Positions 20,252-29,867 of a stretch of 64,000 bases of DNA are shown piece after piece. Positions within the stretch are counted from its first letter, which is position 1. Every line of letters starts with the position of its first letter. This stretch comes from Pomphorhynchus laevis (taxonomy: Eukaryota; Acanthocephala; Palaeacanthocephala; Echinorhynchida; Pomphorhynchidae), in NCBI GenBank assembly GCA_012934845.2, contig WNNJ02002628.1:1-64000 (forward strand), in the 5' to 3' direction. The notes beneath the pieces were generated by a model. It was not told where the DNA came from. It saw only the letters and a list, made by a program, of their open reading frames with translations, and searched no databases. The position numbers and the translations under genes were made by a program.

Positions 20252-20900
20252 GTAACTGAGTCTACGTATCTAATGCTATTTATAAAGTAAAAATAATACT
20301 CAATAAAAAAAATAATTAATTAACAAACAATTAAATAATGAATAATTATAAATAATAAATAATTTTATAAGATTTTATATATCAAGTTAAAATAAAAAAT
20401 TGAAATTTAAAATAAAAGTCAATTTTATGAATTGACCAATAAATAATATACGATGTATCGGAATAAGGAATAAAACTTTATCTATAAGTCATTTATCGCG
20501 AAATTCGTAAAGAACTATATTCGAATATTTCCTTTACTCTACATAAGTGATCGATACAAGTATTATTTGTCAAATCTTAATATCTTTCTGTTCGATCGCA
20601 ATTTATTTTTCTAATAAGCAATCGAAAACTAATTGTAAATGCTTTTTGTATAAATTAGATCAGCTTACTGAGTCTACGTATTTTATACGACTTATAAATA
20701 AAAATAAATAATAAATAATTATATAAGATTTTATACAATTTATATTTATATCAAGTTAAAATTATATTCTAATACATACGATGTATTAGAATAAGGAATA
20801 GAGCCTATAGGTCATTTATTGCGAAATTTCTTTACAATTTTTTCTTTTACGATGTATCAAAATAAAAATTAGAGGTCATTAGGAGGAACTGATGAAAGCT
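20252..20900 (-). repeat. Stacked 3'-end fragments of element A
   Basis: Three partial copies in the same orientation. 20252-20500 starts AACTGAGTCTACGTATC and contains GAATTGACCAATAAATAATA. 20650-20840 starts CAGCTTACTGAGTCTACGTA. 20848-20900 has only ATGTATCAAAATAA...AGGTCATTAGGAGGAACTG, the outer edge of the module. Each stops before the full module, as in serial 5'-truncated insertion. Confidence 0.7.
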
Positions 20901-21224
20901 GAACATAAAAACGGTTTCGATGCTATTGCAGACAAAACGTTTTATTAAAAATATTAAATTTTATCACAGCAAAATATACAAATTAAATCAGCTAACTGAG
21001 TCTACGTATTTAATATAATTATAAAATAAACAAAACATAATAATGCTAAATCAAAATTTAATAATTAAATAATAAAATTAATAATTGTTTTTAGATTTTC
21101 TATAATTTAAATCAAGTTAAAAAATAAAAAATAAAATAAAATAAATAATATTAAAAATAAACGTCATTTTTATGAATTGACTAATAAATAACAGACGTTG
21201 TATCAGAATAAGAATTAGAGGTCA

Positions 21225-21321
21225 TCAGGAGGAACTGCTATGCTATCAGGTTTCGGCCCCTAACTCCTCTACCCAACATAGCAGCGGGGCCAAATACATG
21301 CTAATGATGTATTTCCTCTGA
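21225..21321 (-). ncRNA. Candidate structured RNA module, copy 2
   Basis: Almost identical to 10000-10097. The one-base difference after P2 (GGGGCC here, GGGGACC there) makes the GGCCCC:GGGGCC loop pairing uninterrupted. Confidence 0.55.
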
Positions 21322-21358
21322 AATAACTATCTAGTATCTTATTCTAATGCAAAGTATA

Positions 21359-21800
21359 TTATTTATTATCCATCCATAAAAATTTGCCACTTAAGAGTTT
21401 AAATTTATTCTTTATATTATTGTGTTGATTTATATATTTTACTATTTTCTGCTTGATGTTATTTTTATAGTAACCTAGTTTAAAATATGTATCTATTAAA
21501 TTATTTAAATGATTTTGAAGAAAGCCAATATCATTACATATTGTTGCAATTCTTAAAATTTCATTATTTAATGTATTATATTTTATATTATATGGTATGC
21601 ATGAATGCTCATGCAAAAATATGTTTCTTGTAAATTTAAATATGTCATCTTTACGATATAAATTAATAGTAGTTTTAGTTAATGTTAATTTAATGTTCAT
21701 ATCTAGATATACACCTTCTTTATCATTAATATTGGTTTTGCTAAGAATAAGGCTTTCTGGATAAATGTGCTCACTAATTGAATAAAAATTATTAGAATTA
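21359..21800 (-). pseudogene. C-terminal fragment of element A RT
   Basis: Encodes MNIKLTLTKTTINLYRKDD to the C-terminal LLSGKFLWMDNK, identical to the C-terminus of the RT at 10135-11095. The catalytic motifs are missing because of 5' truncation. Confidence 0.85.
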
Positions 21801-21809
21801 AAAAAAAAG

Positions 21810-22464
21810 AAATAATTTTCTCAAACACGGAGAAAATAAATCGTAGAAATATACTTTAAAAACTTTATAATCGGGGAAGAGTTGAAACGATTAATAATAG
21901 CAACATATCATTATAAAATAGCTATATTGCAGTAATATTAGAAGTATACCTCAAAATGTGGTTAGTAAAATACTGCACTGACAAACACAGAACATTGTCG
22001 GAATGATTCGTATTTGTTAGTTCGATATTTTGTACTAACAAAAGTACAATTCATAACTTCAGTATTCTGTGTGGTGTTGTTAGTACGTTATGTGAGAGGT
22101 ACGAAATATCGTACCGACAAATATCGTATTTATGTTTGGAGTAAACTATTGTAGTTTTGGTCTTTATATAAATGCTAACTTTATAAATGCGCAAAAGTTA
22201 ACGCTTGAGAATCACCAATTATATAAAAAGACATTGAAAACATTATCGTAACGCACAAATATAATTTATCTATACAAACACATGTACTGCATTCTATTTA
22301 ACTAAGGTTTACTCCATATAATTTCGTATAACTGCAAGCAGTGATACAAACCCCTGAGTTTGTTAGAATTTTTGCGGGATTTTTGGAGTTATTTGATTCT
22401 TTAGTTCTTCAAACACAAACTTTTGATAACTGCAAGCATTTTCAAGCAAAATTATGTGTTACGC
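21810..22464. other. Stretch without recognisable gene
   Basis: Contains ACGAAATATCGTACC-type short inverted motifs near 22095-22120 but no supported gene. Confidence 0.4.
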
Positions 22465-22468
22465 AATT

Positions 22469-22575
22469 CTTCCGTATCTTTATTTATACGCCATGTATTT
22501 CTTCCGTATCTATATTTATACATCAATTATTTCTTCCGTATCTATATTTATACATCAAGTATTTCTTCCGTATCA
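22469..22575. repeat. 32-bp tandem repeat, 3 units
   Basis: CTTCCGTATC starts at 22469, 22501, 22533 and 22565, each followed by a (T/A)TATTTATAC block. Exact 32-bp spacing. The surrounding 87-codon open frame is explained by the repeat. Confidence 0.8.
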
Positions 22576-22872
22576 GAAATGCACAAATATACTTAATATT
22601 ATAAGCATATTTACTTATGGCATATTTTAGTTCACATAAAGCCTATATTAATTCAATATCATATGGTACACATTATTCAAAATGTGTCACAAATATAGTC
22701 ATTAGCTATTAAATATCCATTCATATGTAATCATTCTTATACGGTATGTTAGTCGAACATAGCTAATGTCATATATTTAGCCATTAGCCATAAAAAATCC
22801 ATTCCTAAATTATCGTTCTGTTATGAAATGTCAGCCGAGGCTATATCTTCAAATCCCAAAATAAAATAAAAA

Positions 22873-23423
22873 CATTTCTTTAAGGTATCATATTTCAATA
22901 AATACAAAAATCGTATATAAAATGATTATTTTTATTCGAACTAAATGCAAACAATATATCTAATTCAATAAATTTATACAAATATATGTGATTTAATATC
23001 TTATATTATATGTTATATGGAAAAGATGCAAACCAGTACCTCCTGATGACATATAATTCTTATTCCGACACGTCGTCTGTTATTTATTAGTCATTTCATA
23101 AAAATGACTTTTATTTTAAATTATAATTTTTTATTTTAACTTGATATAAATTATATTAAATTATATATAAAATTATTGAATCATTTATAATTATAAATTT
23201 AAAATAATTTAATAATTTAAATAAGATAAGATAAATAAGTAAACTAAACATACATAGTAAATAGTAAACTAATATACATTTCTTTAACGTATCATATTTC
23301 AATAAATACACAAATCGTATATAAAATGATTATTTTTATTCAAACTAAATGCAAACTATATATTTAATTTAATAAATTTATACAAATATATATGATTTAA
23401 TATCTTATATTATATGTTATCTG
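22873..23423. repeat. 147-bp direct repeats flanking an element A fragment
   Basis: 22873-23019 and 23277-23423 are about 95% alike by eye (both start ACATTTCTTTAA and contain CAAATCGTATATAAAATGATT or a close variant). Between them, 23030-23270 is an element A fragment in plus orientation: CCTCCTGATGACATATAATT, TCGTCTGTTATTTATTAGTC and an AT-rich tail. Either a very long target-site duplication or a segmental duplication. Confidence 0.7.
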
Positions 23424-23803
23424 TGCAAAACTACAATATTAAAACATATATATGTTACTATAGCTTAAAATTTCCAATTTACGACCAAGCATTAGACGAA
23501 GATCATATTATATACAGCGTTTCATATCTTGATTGTCATAAGTCAATACGGTTGTATGCAAAATGTAACATCAAACATATCAAAAGTGAAACGAACTTGA
23601 TTGCGTTACAACATTGCAGATTGTTTCTGTTACCCGAATTCATTTTATAATCTCAAATGATTATTTTAAATAAATAAATAAAGATTTTCTTAATACTAAA
23701 TAAACATTCCCCGATGGGGGAGACAATAAGGAAGAAAAATTACAGAAAAGAAAAGTAGTCAAAGTAACATAACTTCACTAACTTCTTCAGGTCTCCTCCA
23801 TGT

Positions 23804-26275
23804 TTATAGCTCTAGGGGAATCTGATCCCTAGAACCGATCCAGCACGCCGCCTTACGAGTGAACCACCCGGGGTCTGCCACCCCCCGAAGGATCCACTCG
23901 CGACGGACGATGTCAGGTAAGCGGGACACGAGTAGCTTCAAGAACATTAGTCTTTGCTCAGGGGGACGTCCTCTCGAGAAGAAGACTAACCCCGAAATAG
24001 ACCAGGTGCCCCAAAGGCGCACCTGAGTTACCTCCTTTAATGACAGATGTTGGGCCCGTTTCAGGGCCCATCTAGCTCTCTTCAGGATACGTTTAAGTCT
24101 ATCCAGGTCAGACTTGGCCGACCAGTTCACGGTCACAGTGAACCCAAGGTATCTTACTCGACTAGTGAAGGAGGGGATTTGGTCGTTGGGCATAATGGAG
24201 GATAAGGCAGAGATTGCTAATCTCTTAAGCTTTTTCCTCGTCGCAGGGGCGCCATGAAAAACTATCACCTGCGATTTGGCGGAGTTTACAATAAGATTGG
24301 ACTGGGGAAGCTGGTCTTTTAATCTTAAAAAGAATTGGCTGATGTCGGAGACTACGTCTTTGCACCTACGTCCAGTGAATAGGGCTGTGGTATCATCAGC
24401 ATATACCACAAGACGTTTTTCACGTTTGAAAATTTTGAAAAGTTGTATGGAGGCAGCAAGATATAAGATAGGAGAAAGTGGGGAGCCTTGAGGCACTCCT
24501 GTAATGGGGTAGAACTGACTCGCATCAGGGTCGTCTTCATAGTAGAACCGCTTGGTATACAGCAGTATCTCCACCCTGTTAACAATTCTCGCAGGCAACC
24601 CTAAGGACCTAAGAGAAGAGATAACGAAGGGAATGGAGATACGGTCAAATGCAGCCGAAAAGTCTAAGAAAACAGCCACAACTAATTGATGACGGTTCTC
24701 CCGACAGAACTGCTGCACCTCACATACTGCAGAATGTACCGAGCGCCCTTTAACGAACCCATGAAAACCAGGTGGGATTAAGTGATGCCTAGTTAAATGG
24801 TCGCGGATTCTACGCGCAAGCGCTTTTTCGTAGATCGAAACGAGGGAATTTTGTATCGAGATGGGCCGCAGGTCTTTTGGAGAGCGAACAGGATTTCTCT
24901 TATGGATAAAAATTCTCTTACTAATATTGATGCCTGCTACATCAGAAGGTGATGCTAAAAGCATGGTGACGGCCACTTCTCTCCTTTGATCGGCAGTCAG
25001 AAGCTGACAGACCCGAGAAGAGAGTGGAGCGATGGTTTTGGAGGTGCCCGGAAGAGGCCCCCAGGCGTTGAGAATCTCAGGAACTGAGACATCCCTACTC
25101 CTGAAGTCTCCCCAAGGCGGGATTGGTTGCGGTGATTGCGTGGCTCCATAATTATGTAGGGCTAGTGACTCTTCCAAAACTTTATCCAGACCGATACTGC
25201 CTATCCAACCAGAAGCTCTCTCCTTCCAAGAGACAGACTTCTCTTTCTTGAATATCTTCCAGAAGGAAGACCGGGCTGGATTAAGGGAAGCAATGCTAGC
25301 CCTATCCTTACCCAGCTGGAACCTATATCTAGTGCTCCAGTATTCTTTCGAGAGAACCTGACGCGCAGAAGCAGAGAGATTGGGTGAATGAAGCAGGTGT
25401 GCAAGGGTCTTGAGTTTTGTCGGAGTGGGGCAATAAATTCTACCTTTATAGGTAATTGATAAAATCCCGGTAGCTTGCGAAGAGAGGTAGGTATTAAATT
25501 CGGTCAGACTCTCATTCCCTATTCGGGGGAAGCGGCTGATAGCTGCCTGGAAGACTGCCACTCTGATTGGATCAAAGCAGAATCTCCGGCGAAGCAGCGT
25601 ATCCTCCTCAATCCGCCAACGAATAAGGTCATGAGAGGTGGTCAGATGTTGACGCGACTGTTCAGTACAGAAGGGCTTAAGCAGCCACCTCTCATGAATC
25701 AGTAGAAGGTCGAGGAGTGAGTTTGTTGTTGAGCAATGAAAGGTGGGGGATGGTGGTTTGTGAATGAAGTACCGGTTCCTGGCTCTGCGGTGTGCAGCAT
25801 TAATCCAACGACCAGTTCTGTCGTTGAAATCGCCTAGTATCATGTCGTAGCCGCTGTCAAGGATATTATCCAGGATGTCCCGATTCTTGTGAATCTCCCC
25901 TGGACGAATATAGACATTGGCCAGACTGAAGCGTTTACCGTTCTTACAGAGTGAAACTACCAAACAAGACAGGGCTGGACAAGAATAATTTAATAGTAGG
26001 GAGGATCTTAAGGAGCATTTAACTAGGGTCAAGAGTCCTTGAGATGAAGAGGAGTGAGGCGGGGTTATATAAGGAGTAAAGTCTGAACAGATGTGCTTAG
26101 GGATAAATCGAGTAATGTCCTCGGGTCGACGGATAGACCGCGTCTCCTGAAGGACTATAACATCAGCATCTCGGCCTGAGAGAAGTCTAAGGGCAGAAGC
26201 TCCTCCCGAATTCCACTGAACGATGTTCAGCGAAAAAGGGTCACCGTTACCAGACATTGTGTTTAATCGGTTCAC
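23804..26275 (-). CDS. LINE ORF2: endonuclease and reverse transcriptase, 823 aa
   Basis: The N-terminal apurinic-like endonuclease has LNIVQWNSGGASALRLL (catalytic Asn), VIVLQETRSIRRP (catalytic Glu), ANVYIRPGEIH, MILGDFNDRTG (Asp, Asn) and a TSHDLIRW end (SH-D/H site). After a linker comes the RT: LRPISIQNSLVSIYEKALAR, FHGFVKGRSVHSAVCEVQ, AVFLDFSAAFDRISIP (motif A), GVPQGSPLSPILYLAAS (motif B), VVYADDTTALF (catalytic YADD) and VRYLGFTV. No RNase H domain is visible. The start ATG at 26273-26275 follows the ORF1 stop by 17 bp, suggesting reinitiation or a similar mechanism. At 823 residues it is compact for an EN-RT protein. Placement in the I/Jockey group rests on the CCHC ORF1 and motif style. 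Confidence 0.92.
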   Translation of the reverse strand: MNRLNTMSGNGDPFSLNIVQWNSGGASALRLLSGRDADVIVLQETRSIRRPEDITRFIPKHICSDFTPYITPPHSSSSQGLLTLVKCSLRSSLLLNYSCPALSCLVVSLCKNGKRFSLANVYIRPGEIHKNRDILDNILDSGYDMILGDFNDRTGRWINAAHRRARNRYFIHKPPSPTFHCSTTNSLLDLLLIHERWLLKPFCTEQSRQHLTTSHDLIRWRIEEDTLLRRRFCFDPIRVAVFQAAISRFPRIGNESLTEFNTYLSSQATGILSITYKGRIYCPTPTKLKTLAHLLHSPNLSASARQVLSKEYWSTRYRFQLGKDRASIASLNPARSSFWKIFKKEKSVSWKERASGWIGSIGLDKVLEESLALHNYGATQSPQPIPPWGDFRSRDVSVPEILNAWGPLPGTSKTIAPLSSRVCQLLTADQRREVAVTMLLASPSDVAGINISKRIFIHKRNPVRSPKDLRPISIQNSLVSIYEKALARRIRDHLTRHHLIPPGFHGFVKGRSVHSAVCEVQQFCRENRHQLVVAVFLDFSAAFDRISIPFVISSLRSLGLPARIVNRVEILLYTKRFYYEDDPDASQFYPITGVPQGSPLSPILYLAASIQLFKIFKREKRLVVYADDTTALFTGRRCKDVVSDISQFFLRLKDQLPQSNLIVNSAKSQVIVFHGAPATRKKLKRLAISALSSIMPNDQIPSFTSRVRYLGFTVTVNWSAKSDLDRLKRILKRARWALKRAQHLSLKEVTQVRLWGTWSISGLVFFSRGRPPEQRLMFLKLLVSRLPDIVRREWILRGVADPGWFTRKAACWIGSRDQIPLEL

Positions 26276-26292
26276 CCGGGATTACCACGCCC

Positions 26293-27555
26293 TCAGGACG
26301 TACTAGAAGTGGAGGGGTTTCCCCCAACACCACTAGACATCCTTTGGACCGGCACTTCCCCGGAGGGAATAGTATCTTCATTTTCCCTGGAAGTGAGCTT
26401 CCCTCTCATCATCTTCCCCACCTTGACAGGTGCAACCACCTTGACAGAGGATGATCTCTTCTTCGATACAGGTGTAGAGGTCGAAGTCGTTGTAGATCCT
26501 ATACAGCTATTAAAGAAGGAAGAAAAATATAGGGATTGCTGCAAAAGTTGCTCCCTTATTTCTGTTAATTCCTTGGCCATTGTGCTTTGAATTGTTTTAA
26601 TTATTTCGCCATCTGACATCATCCTGTCAGGAATCGCCGCAGCAGAAAATGATTTCTGTTGAAAAGTTTTCGGTTTAAATAAATCTCGGTATTCTCTGAA
26701 AATCCTACATTTGCGTGAAAAAGATGGATGAGGGCCCCCGCAGTTTATGCAGAAGGCCGAGTGTTCGCACCGGGAAGAATTCAACAAGGCCTGGCAATCA
26801 TCGTCACCACATATTCCGCAGACCTTGGTTCCACTGCAGGAGGACTGCCAGTGACCCCATTGGTGGCAGACGTTACAGTGGGGATATATCATATTGTCTT
26901 CAACCAGAATTTCAAAGGAAAGATTGTAACCAAGGAAAGGGTTGGATTTAGAATTACTTAGCGTCAAGGCATTTTCGGAAGTAGTATTTGCGAAAGCAAT
27001 TGGAATAATTCTTCCACTATTACTATGAATTCTTCTTGCAGAAGAGAGATTAAATTTCTTTTTTAGAAGTTCCAAATCCTCATCTTCAAGAGCATCTGGA
27101 AAATTGTTGATCTTTACGGAAGAGAAAATTTCTTTCGATTCGAGTCGCCCAATCTTGAAGAGATTCTCACTAAAATAGGTCTTATATTCTTCCAACATAC
27201 CGGAAGAGATAAATGACACTTTGAGAGTGTTCTCATAAGTGCGAACTCTATTGAACAGTATACGATTATTGTATTTGTCTACAAAACCTCTCAAAAACTT
27301 CTTAAATAAATCCTCAGTTTTTGTGGGAGTCAAGGATGTAATGATTAACAGATTCCTTTCTTTAGGTATAGGAGAGAGAAGTTTCCCATTAACAAAACTA
27401 TCAAATAAATCATTACTAACCTTTTTTGCAGTCTCATTGTTCGAACTTACCCCACCAATCTTAGAAATATCATCTTTTTTCCCAAAATCAGACGTTTTTT
27501 CATTCATTTTGCTTGAGCTGTTTACTTTCTTTGATCCTCCGGTAGCGCTACACAT
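26293..27555 (-). CDS. LINE ORF1: CCHC zinc-knuckle nucleic-acid-binding protein, 420 aa
   Basis: The N-terminal 70 residues are Ser/Lys-rich and low complexity. A middle domain follows (LLIITSLTPTKTEDLFKKFL, ILFNRVRTYENTLKVSFIS, IFSSVKINNFPDALEDEDLE). The C-terminal half has a cluster of zinc knuckles: CNVCHQWGHWQSSC, CGICGDDDCQ...C and CINCGGPHPSFSRKC. This is the classic ORF1 (gag-like) layout of I and Jockey LINEs, binding the element's RNA (family knowledge). The tail is Ser/Thr-rich. It lies immediately upstream of ORF2 on the same strand. Confidence 0.9.
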   Translation of the reverse strand: MCSATGGSKKVNSSSKMNEKTSDFGKKDDISKIGGVSSNNETAKKVSNDLFDSFVNGKLLSPIPKERNLLIITSLTPTKTEDLFKKFLRGFVDKYNNRILFNRVRTYENTLKVSFISSGMLEEYKTYFSENLFKIGRLESKEIFSSVKINNFPDALEDEDLELLKKKFNLSSARRIHSNSGRIIPIAFANTTSENALTLSNSKSNPFLGYNLSFEILVEDNMIYPHCNVCHQWGHWQSSCSGTKVCGICGDDDCQALLNSSRCEHSAFCINCGGPHPSFSRKCRIFREYRDLFKPKTFQQKSFSAAAIPDRMMSDGEIIKTIQSTMAKELTEIREQLLQQSLYFSSFFNSCIGSTTTSTSTPVSKKRSSSVKVVAPVKVGKMMRGKLTSRENEDTIPSGEVPVQRMSSGVGGNPSTSSTS

Positions 27556-27631
27556 TTTTTTTGTTCACACTTTCGATTATTTTAATTTCTTTGTTTAATA
27601 TACATAACTTTGTTTCTAATGGGCAAAGTTT

Positions 27632-28386
27632 CTGATTTTTATGATTAAATATCCAAATACATCAACTATAAATGAGCTCTTTAAATATACTTTTATTTGT
27701 AATACATTGTTTGCAAAGTCATGTAGCAATTTAAATACTCGATATTTAAATATTTAAATACTAATAATTATTTAATTATTTAATTATTTGAATACTAAAT
27801 AATTAAATTACTACTTTGTAATTAAAGTAGCAATTAAATTAGTAATTTTTCTGCTAATTTTCAAGCAAGTTTGATGATTTTTTTCTTTTTCTTATAATGT
27901 AGAAATATACATCAACAAAATATTATTAATTTATTTAAACTATTAAGTGAAATCATTTTATGAATAATAAACAATATTCTTTATATTGGAATAAGGTACA
28001 CTAGATAATCAAATTTTATCAGAGGAAATACGTCATTATCATGTATTTGCTCATGCTGCTATGTTGGGTTGAGGAATAGGTTCCGAAACATGGTAACATA
28101 GCAGTTCCTCGTGATGACCTATAATCCTTATTCGAATATATCGTCTGTTATTTATTAGTCAATTCATAAAAATTGACTTTTATTTTTAATTTCAATTTTT
28201 TATTTTAACTTGATATTATAATAAATTCTATAAAATCTTATATAATTATTAATTATTTATCTTTATTTTTATTTATATCTTTATTTTAATTTATATAAGT
28301 GACAAATACGTAGCCTCAGTTATCTAATATATTTAAAGAGCTCATTTACAGTTGATGTATTTGCATATTAAAGCATAAAAATCAGA
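27632..28386. repeat. About 58-bp inverted repeat flanking an element A module
   Basis: 27632-27689 (CTGATTTTTATGATTAAATA ... ATGAGCTCTTTAAATAT) is matched in reverse complement by 28329-28386 with a few mismatches. An element A copy (28019-28325) lies between. Probably an older duplication or the arms of an unrecognised foldback. Confidence 0.6.
28019..28117 (+). ncRNA. Candidate structured RNA module, copy 3
   Basis: Sense strand is plus here. P2 is 10 bp (CTGCTATGTT with AACATAGCAG, on the complementary reading), longer than in copies 1-2. P1 (TCAGAGGAA with TTCCTCGTGA) keeps its single bulged base, changed from C to G. CCGAAAC and TGATGA are retained. The loop AATAGG can pair with CCTAT after TGATGA. 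The GGCCCC:GGGGCC pairing is lost. The family's terminal motif (AAATACGTAGCCTCAGTTA) follows at 28303-28321. Confidence 0.55.
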
Positions 28387-28504
28387 ATACATTGTACTAT
28401 TTCGCCTAAATATTAGCTATTATTTATATCATATGATTTAAAAATCATATTATATGATTTTAAAAATATTAATATAAAAAATATAAACGAAATTATTTTT
28501 ACAG

Positions 28505-28840
28505 ATGCAAGTCGCTGGGAAATTATATAGGGAAATGATTGTTGCGCTGAAGATGATTCCACTGGACAAATCGAAACCAGGAAGAGATTTGGATGAATTA
28601 TTAAGAAGAAATTTTGTAAAAACATTTGATAAAGGTGAGGATAGCGTTGTAGATAGTAAGCACTGGCAAGAATGTAAAACATCACTGGAAGCTCTTGGAA
28701 GTAACACGTTCAAAAATCAGTATCCACCAAAATTTAATATTGGCGTAAGTGGAATAGCTCAGGAACATTGCCGTTATCTTTTGTCGGAAGATGTTTTGAA
28801 GAAATTAAACACAAAGTCTAAAACTCGAAAGTTCTTCTGA
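28505..28840 (+). CDS. Uqcc2: Uqcc2-like mitochondrial complex III assembly factor, exon or whole gene
   Basis: The 111-residue frame reads KLYREMIVALKMIPLDKSKP, GRDLDELLRRNFVKTF, SLEALGSNTFKNQYPP, GVSGIAQEHCRYLLSED and VLKKLN. These match the UQCC2 (mitochondrial nucleoid factor 1) pattern from memory: W/I-P-(V/L)-D-x-(S/T)-K-x-GRDL, then a SL-x-x-L-x-SN-x-(Y/F)-K-x-(K/Q)YP block, then SG(L/I) and LS-(T/E)-(D/E). The protein acts with UQCC1 in the mitochondrial matrix to stabilise nascent cytochrome b. An AG preceded by a T-rich tract (TTATTTTTACAG) sits directly before ATG, so this may be a downstream exon whose first exon lies elsewhere; the reading also works as a complete short protein. 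Stop TGA at 28838-28840. It is wedged between an element A module and further repeats. Confidence 0.75.
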   Translation: MQVAGKLYREMIVALKMIPLDKSKPGRDLDELLRRNFVKTFDKGEDSVVDSKHWQECKTSLEALGSNTFKNQYPPKFNIGVSGIAQEHCRYLLSEDVLKKLNTKSKTRKFF

Positions 28841-28984
28841 GTTGCTAAATACATTTGATCACAAAATATTACATGCTGTGCTATCTTAAAATATTAATTG
28901 ACAAATTAATATATTACTGCAACAGTCATTTGTATTGACACATGCCATGTGGTATAAAGTGCAGGTTGATAGTAGTATATACTA

Positions 28985-29345
28985 TATCAGATCATATAAC
29001 TGAATCTACGTATTTTATACTATAAATAAATAAAAAATTAATATAAATAATTATAATAATATTATAATTATATAAGATTTTGTACAATTTATATTTATAT
29101 AACGATAAAATTTATAATTAAAATTTGAAATAAAAATCAATTTTCATGAATTGACTAATAAATGGCATACAATGTATCAAAACAAGGGATATAAGTCATC
29201 AAAATGAACTGCTATTTTATCATGTTTCGGCTTCTATTCTTCGACCCGACATAACAGCGGGGCCAAATACCCACTAATAATGCATTTCCTCTGATGACAT
29301 TTTCAATCAAGTATTTTATTCTAATACAAAGTATCTTATATATCG
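28985..29345 (-). mobile_element. Element A noncoding copy with module
   Basis: Terminal motif ACTGAATCTACGTATTTTAT (about 29000-29019), AT-rich stretch, GAATTGACTAATAAATGGCA box, module (29196-29297) and the TATTTTATTCTAATACAAAG box, then end. No RT coding sequence follows. A further terminal motif starts at about 29362. More diverged than copies 1-3. Confidence 0.65.
29196..29297 (-). ncRNA. Candidate structured RNA module, copy 4 (diverged)
   Basis: Retains TTTCGG in the P2 loop, TCATCA at the P1 edge and most of P2. Two pairings differ in sequence from copies 1-2: GGCTTC with GGGGCC (through G-U pairs) and CTTCTAT in the loop with ATATAAG outside P1 (one mismatch). P1 is weakened. Confidence 0.45.
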
Positions 29346-29544
29346 TAGGTTCAGATCATATAACTGAGCCTACGTATTTTATATTATTTATAAATTAAAA
29401 ATGTTTCACTGAGTTTTAATTTATTTTTAATAATACGTTGTTGATTTATATATTGTAAATTTAATATTTTAGCACTTTGTTGATTTATATTTCTCCATTT
29501 TAAGGAATAACAAATAAATAATGACGTACCAATAATTCATAAAA

Positions 29545-29860
29545 TAGAGAAATTTATTTTGAGTGGCAAATGCTTCCCAATATCCCCCTTTTACAAGCCC
29601 ACTAAGAATAAAAAAATGATCAAACTGATAAACAATAATCCCGCAAACGAATTTAGATCGCTGATTAAACCAAGCGACTTTTTAAAACGAATGAAAACTT
29701 GGTGTGATTAAATTTCGCCTACGTAAACGATTGAGGATTCTACGCGCAAGCGCTTTTTTGTAGATGGAGACCAGGGAGTTTTGGAAAAAGCCGTGGATTT
29801 TTTGAGCATGCAAATAGCCTCTTTTTCGCTAAAAATATTCTACGGCTGATGTTAAAAAAG
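29545..29860 (-). mobile_element. Chimeric LINE fragment: CR1-type 3' end joined to I-type RT piece
   Basis: 29550-29600 resembles the CR1-group 3' end (TTTATTTTGAGTGGCAAATG). 29660-29860 instead matches the I/Jockey-group ORF2 around 24770-24900 (coding for the LRPISIQNSLVSIYEKALAR-RIRDHL region; shared TTCTACGCGCAAGCGCTTTT). The two families are thus joined within 100 bp, by nested insertion or recombination. Confidence 0.6.
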
Positions 29861-29867
29861 AAATTTA

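Larger units (their letters stand above)
20985..21800 (-). mobile_element. Element A, 5'-truncated copy 3
   Basis: Nearly identical to 9771-10590: terminal motif, AT-rich 3' region, structured module (21225-21321), then the C-terminal 113+ codons of the RT (21359-21700, identical protein to 10135-10476). Homology continues to about 21800 and then stops in an A-run, inside the region upstream of the YIDD motif's distal side. It is a 5'-truncated copy. Confidence 0.88.
23690..27640 (-). mobile_element. I/Jockey-group LINE with two open frames
   Basis: ORF1 (26293-27555) and ORF2 (23804-26275) are both uninterrupted and separated by 17 bp. The 3' untranslated region (23690-23803) holds a small CCCC/GGGG hairpin (23709-23719) and ends in an ATTT-type repeat near 23665-23690. 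A short 5' region precedes ORF1. With both frames intact this is the youngest-looking autonomous element in the window. The 5' boundary is set only approximately. Confidence 0.88.

Noticed and set aside
23414-23650. 78-codon plus-strand open frame
   Set aside because: It begins inside one of the 147-bp direct repeats, shows no recognisable domain and lacks supporting signals.
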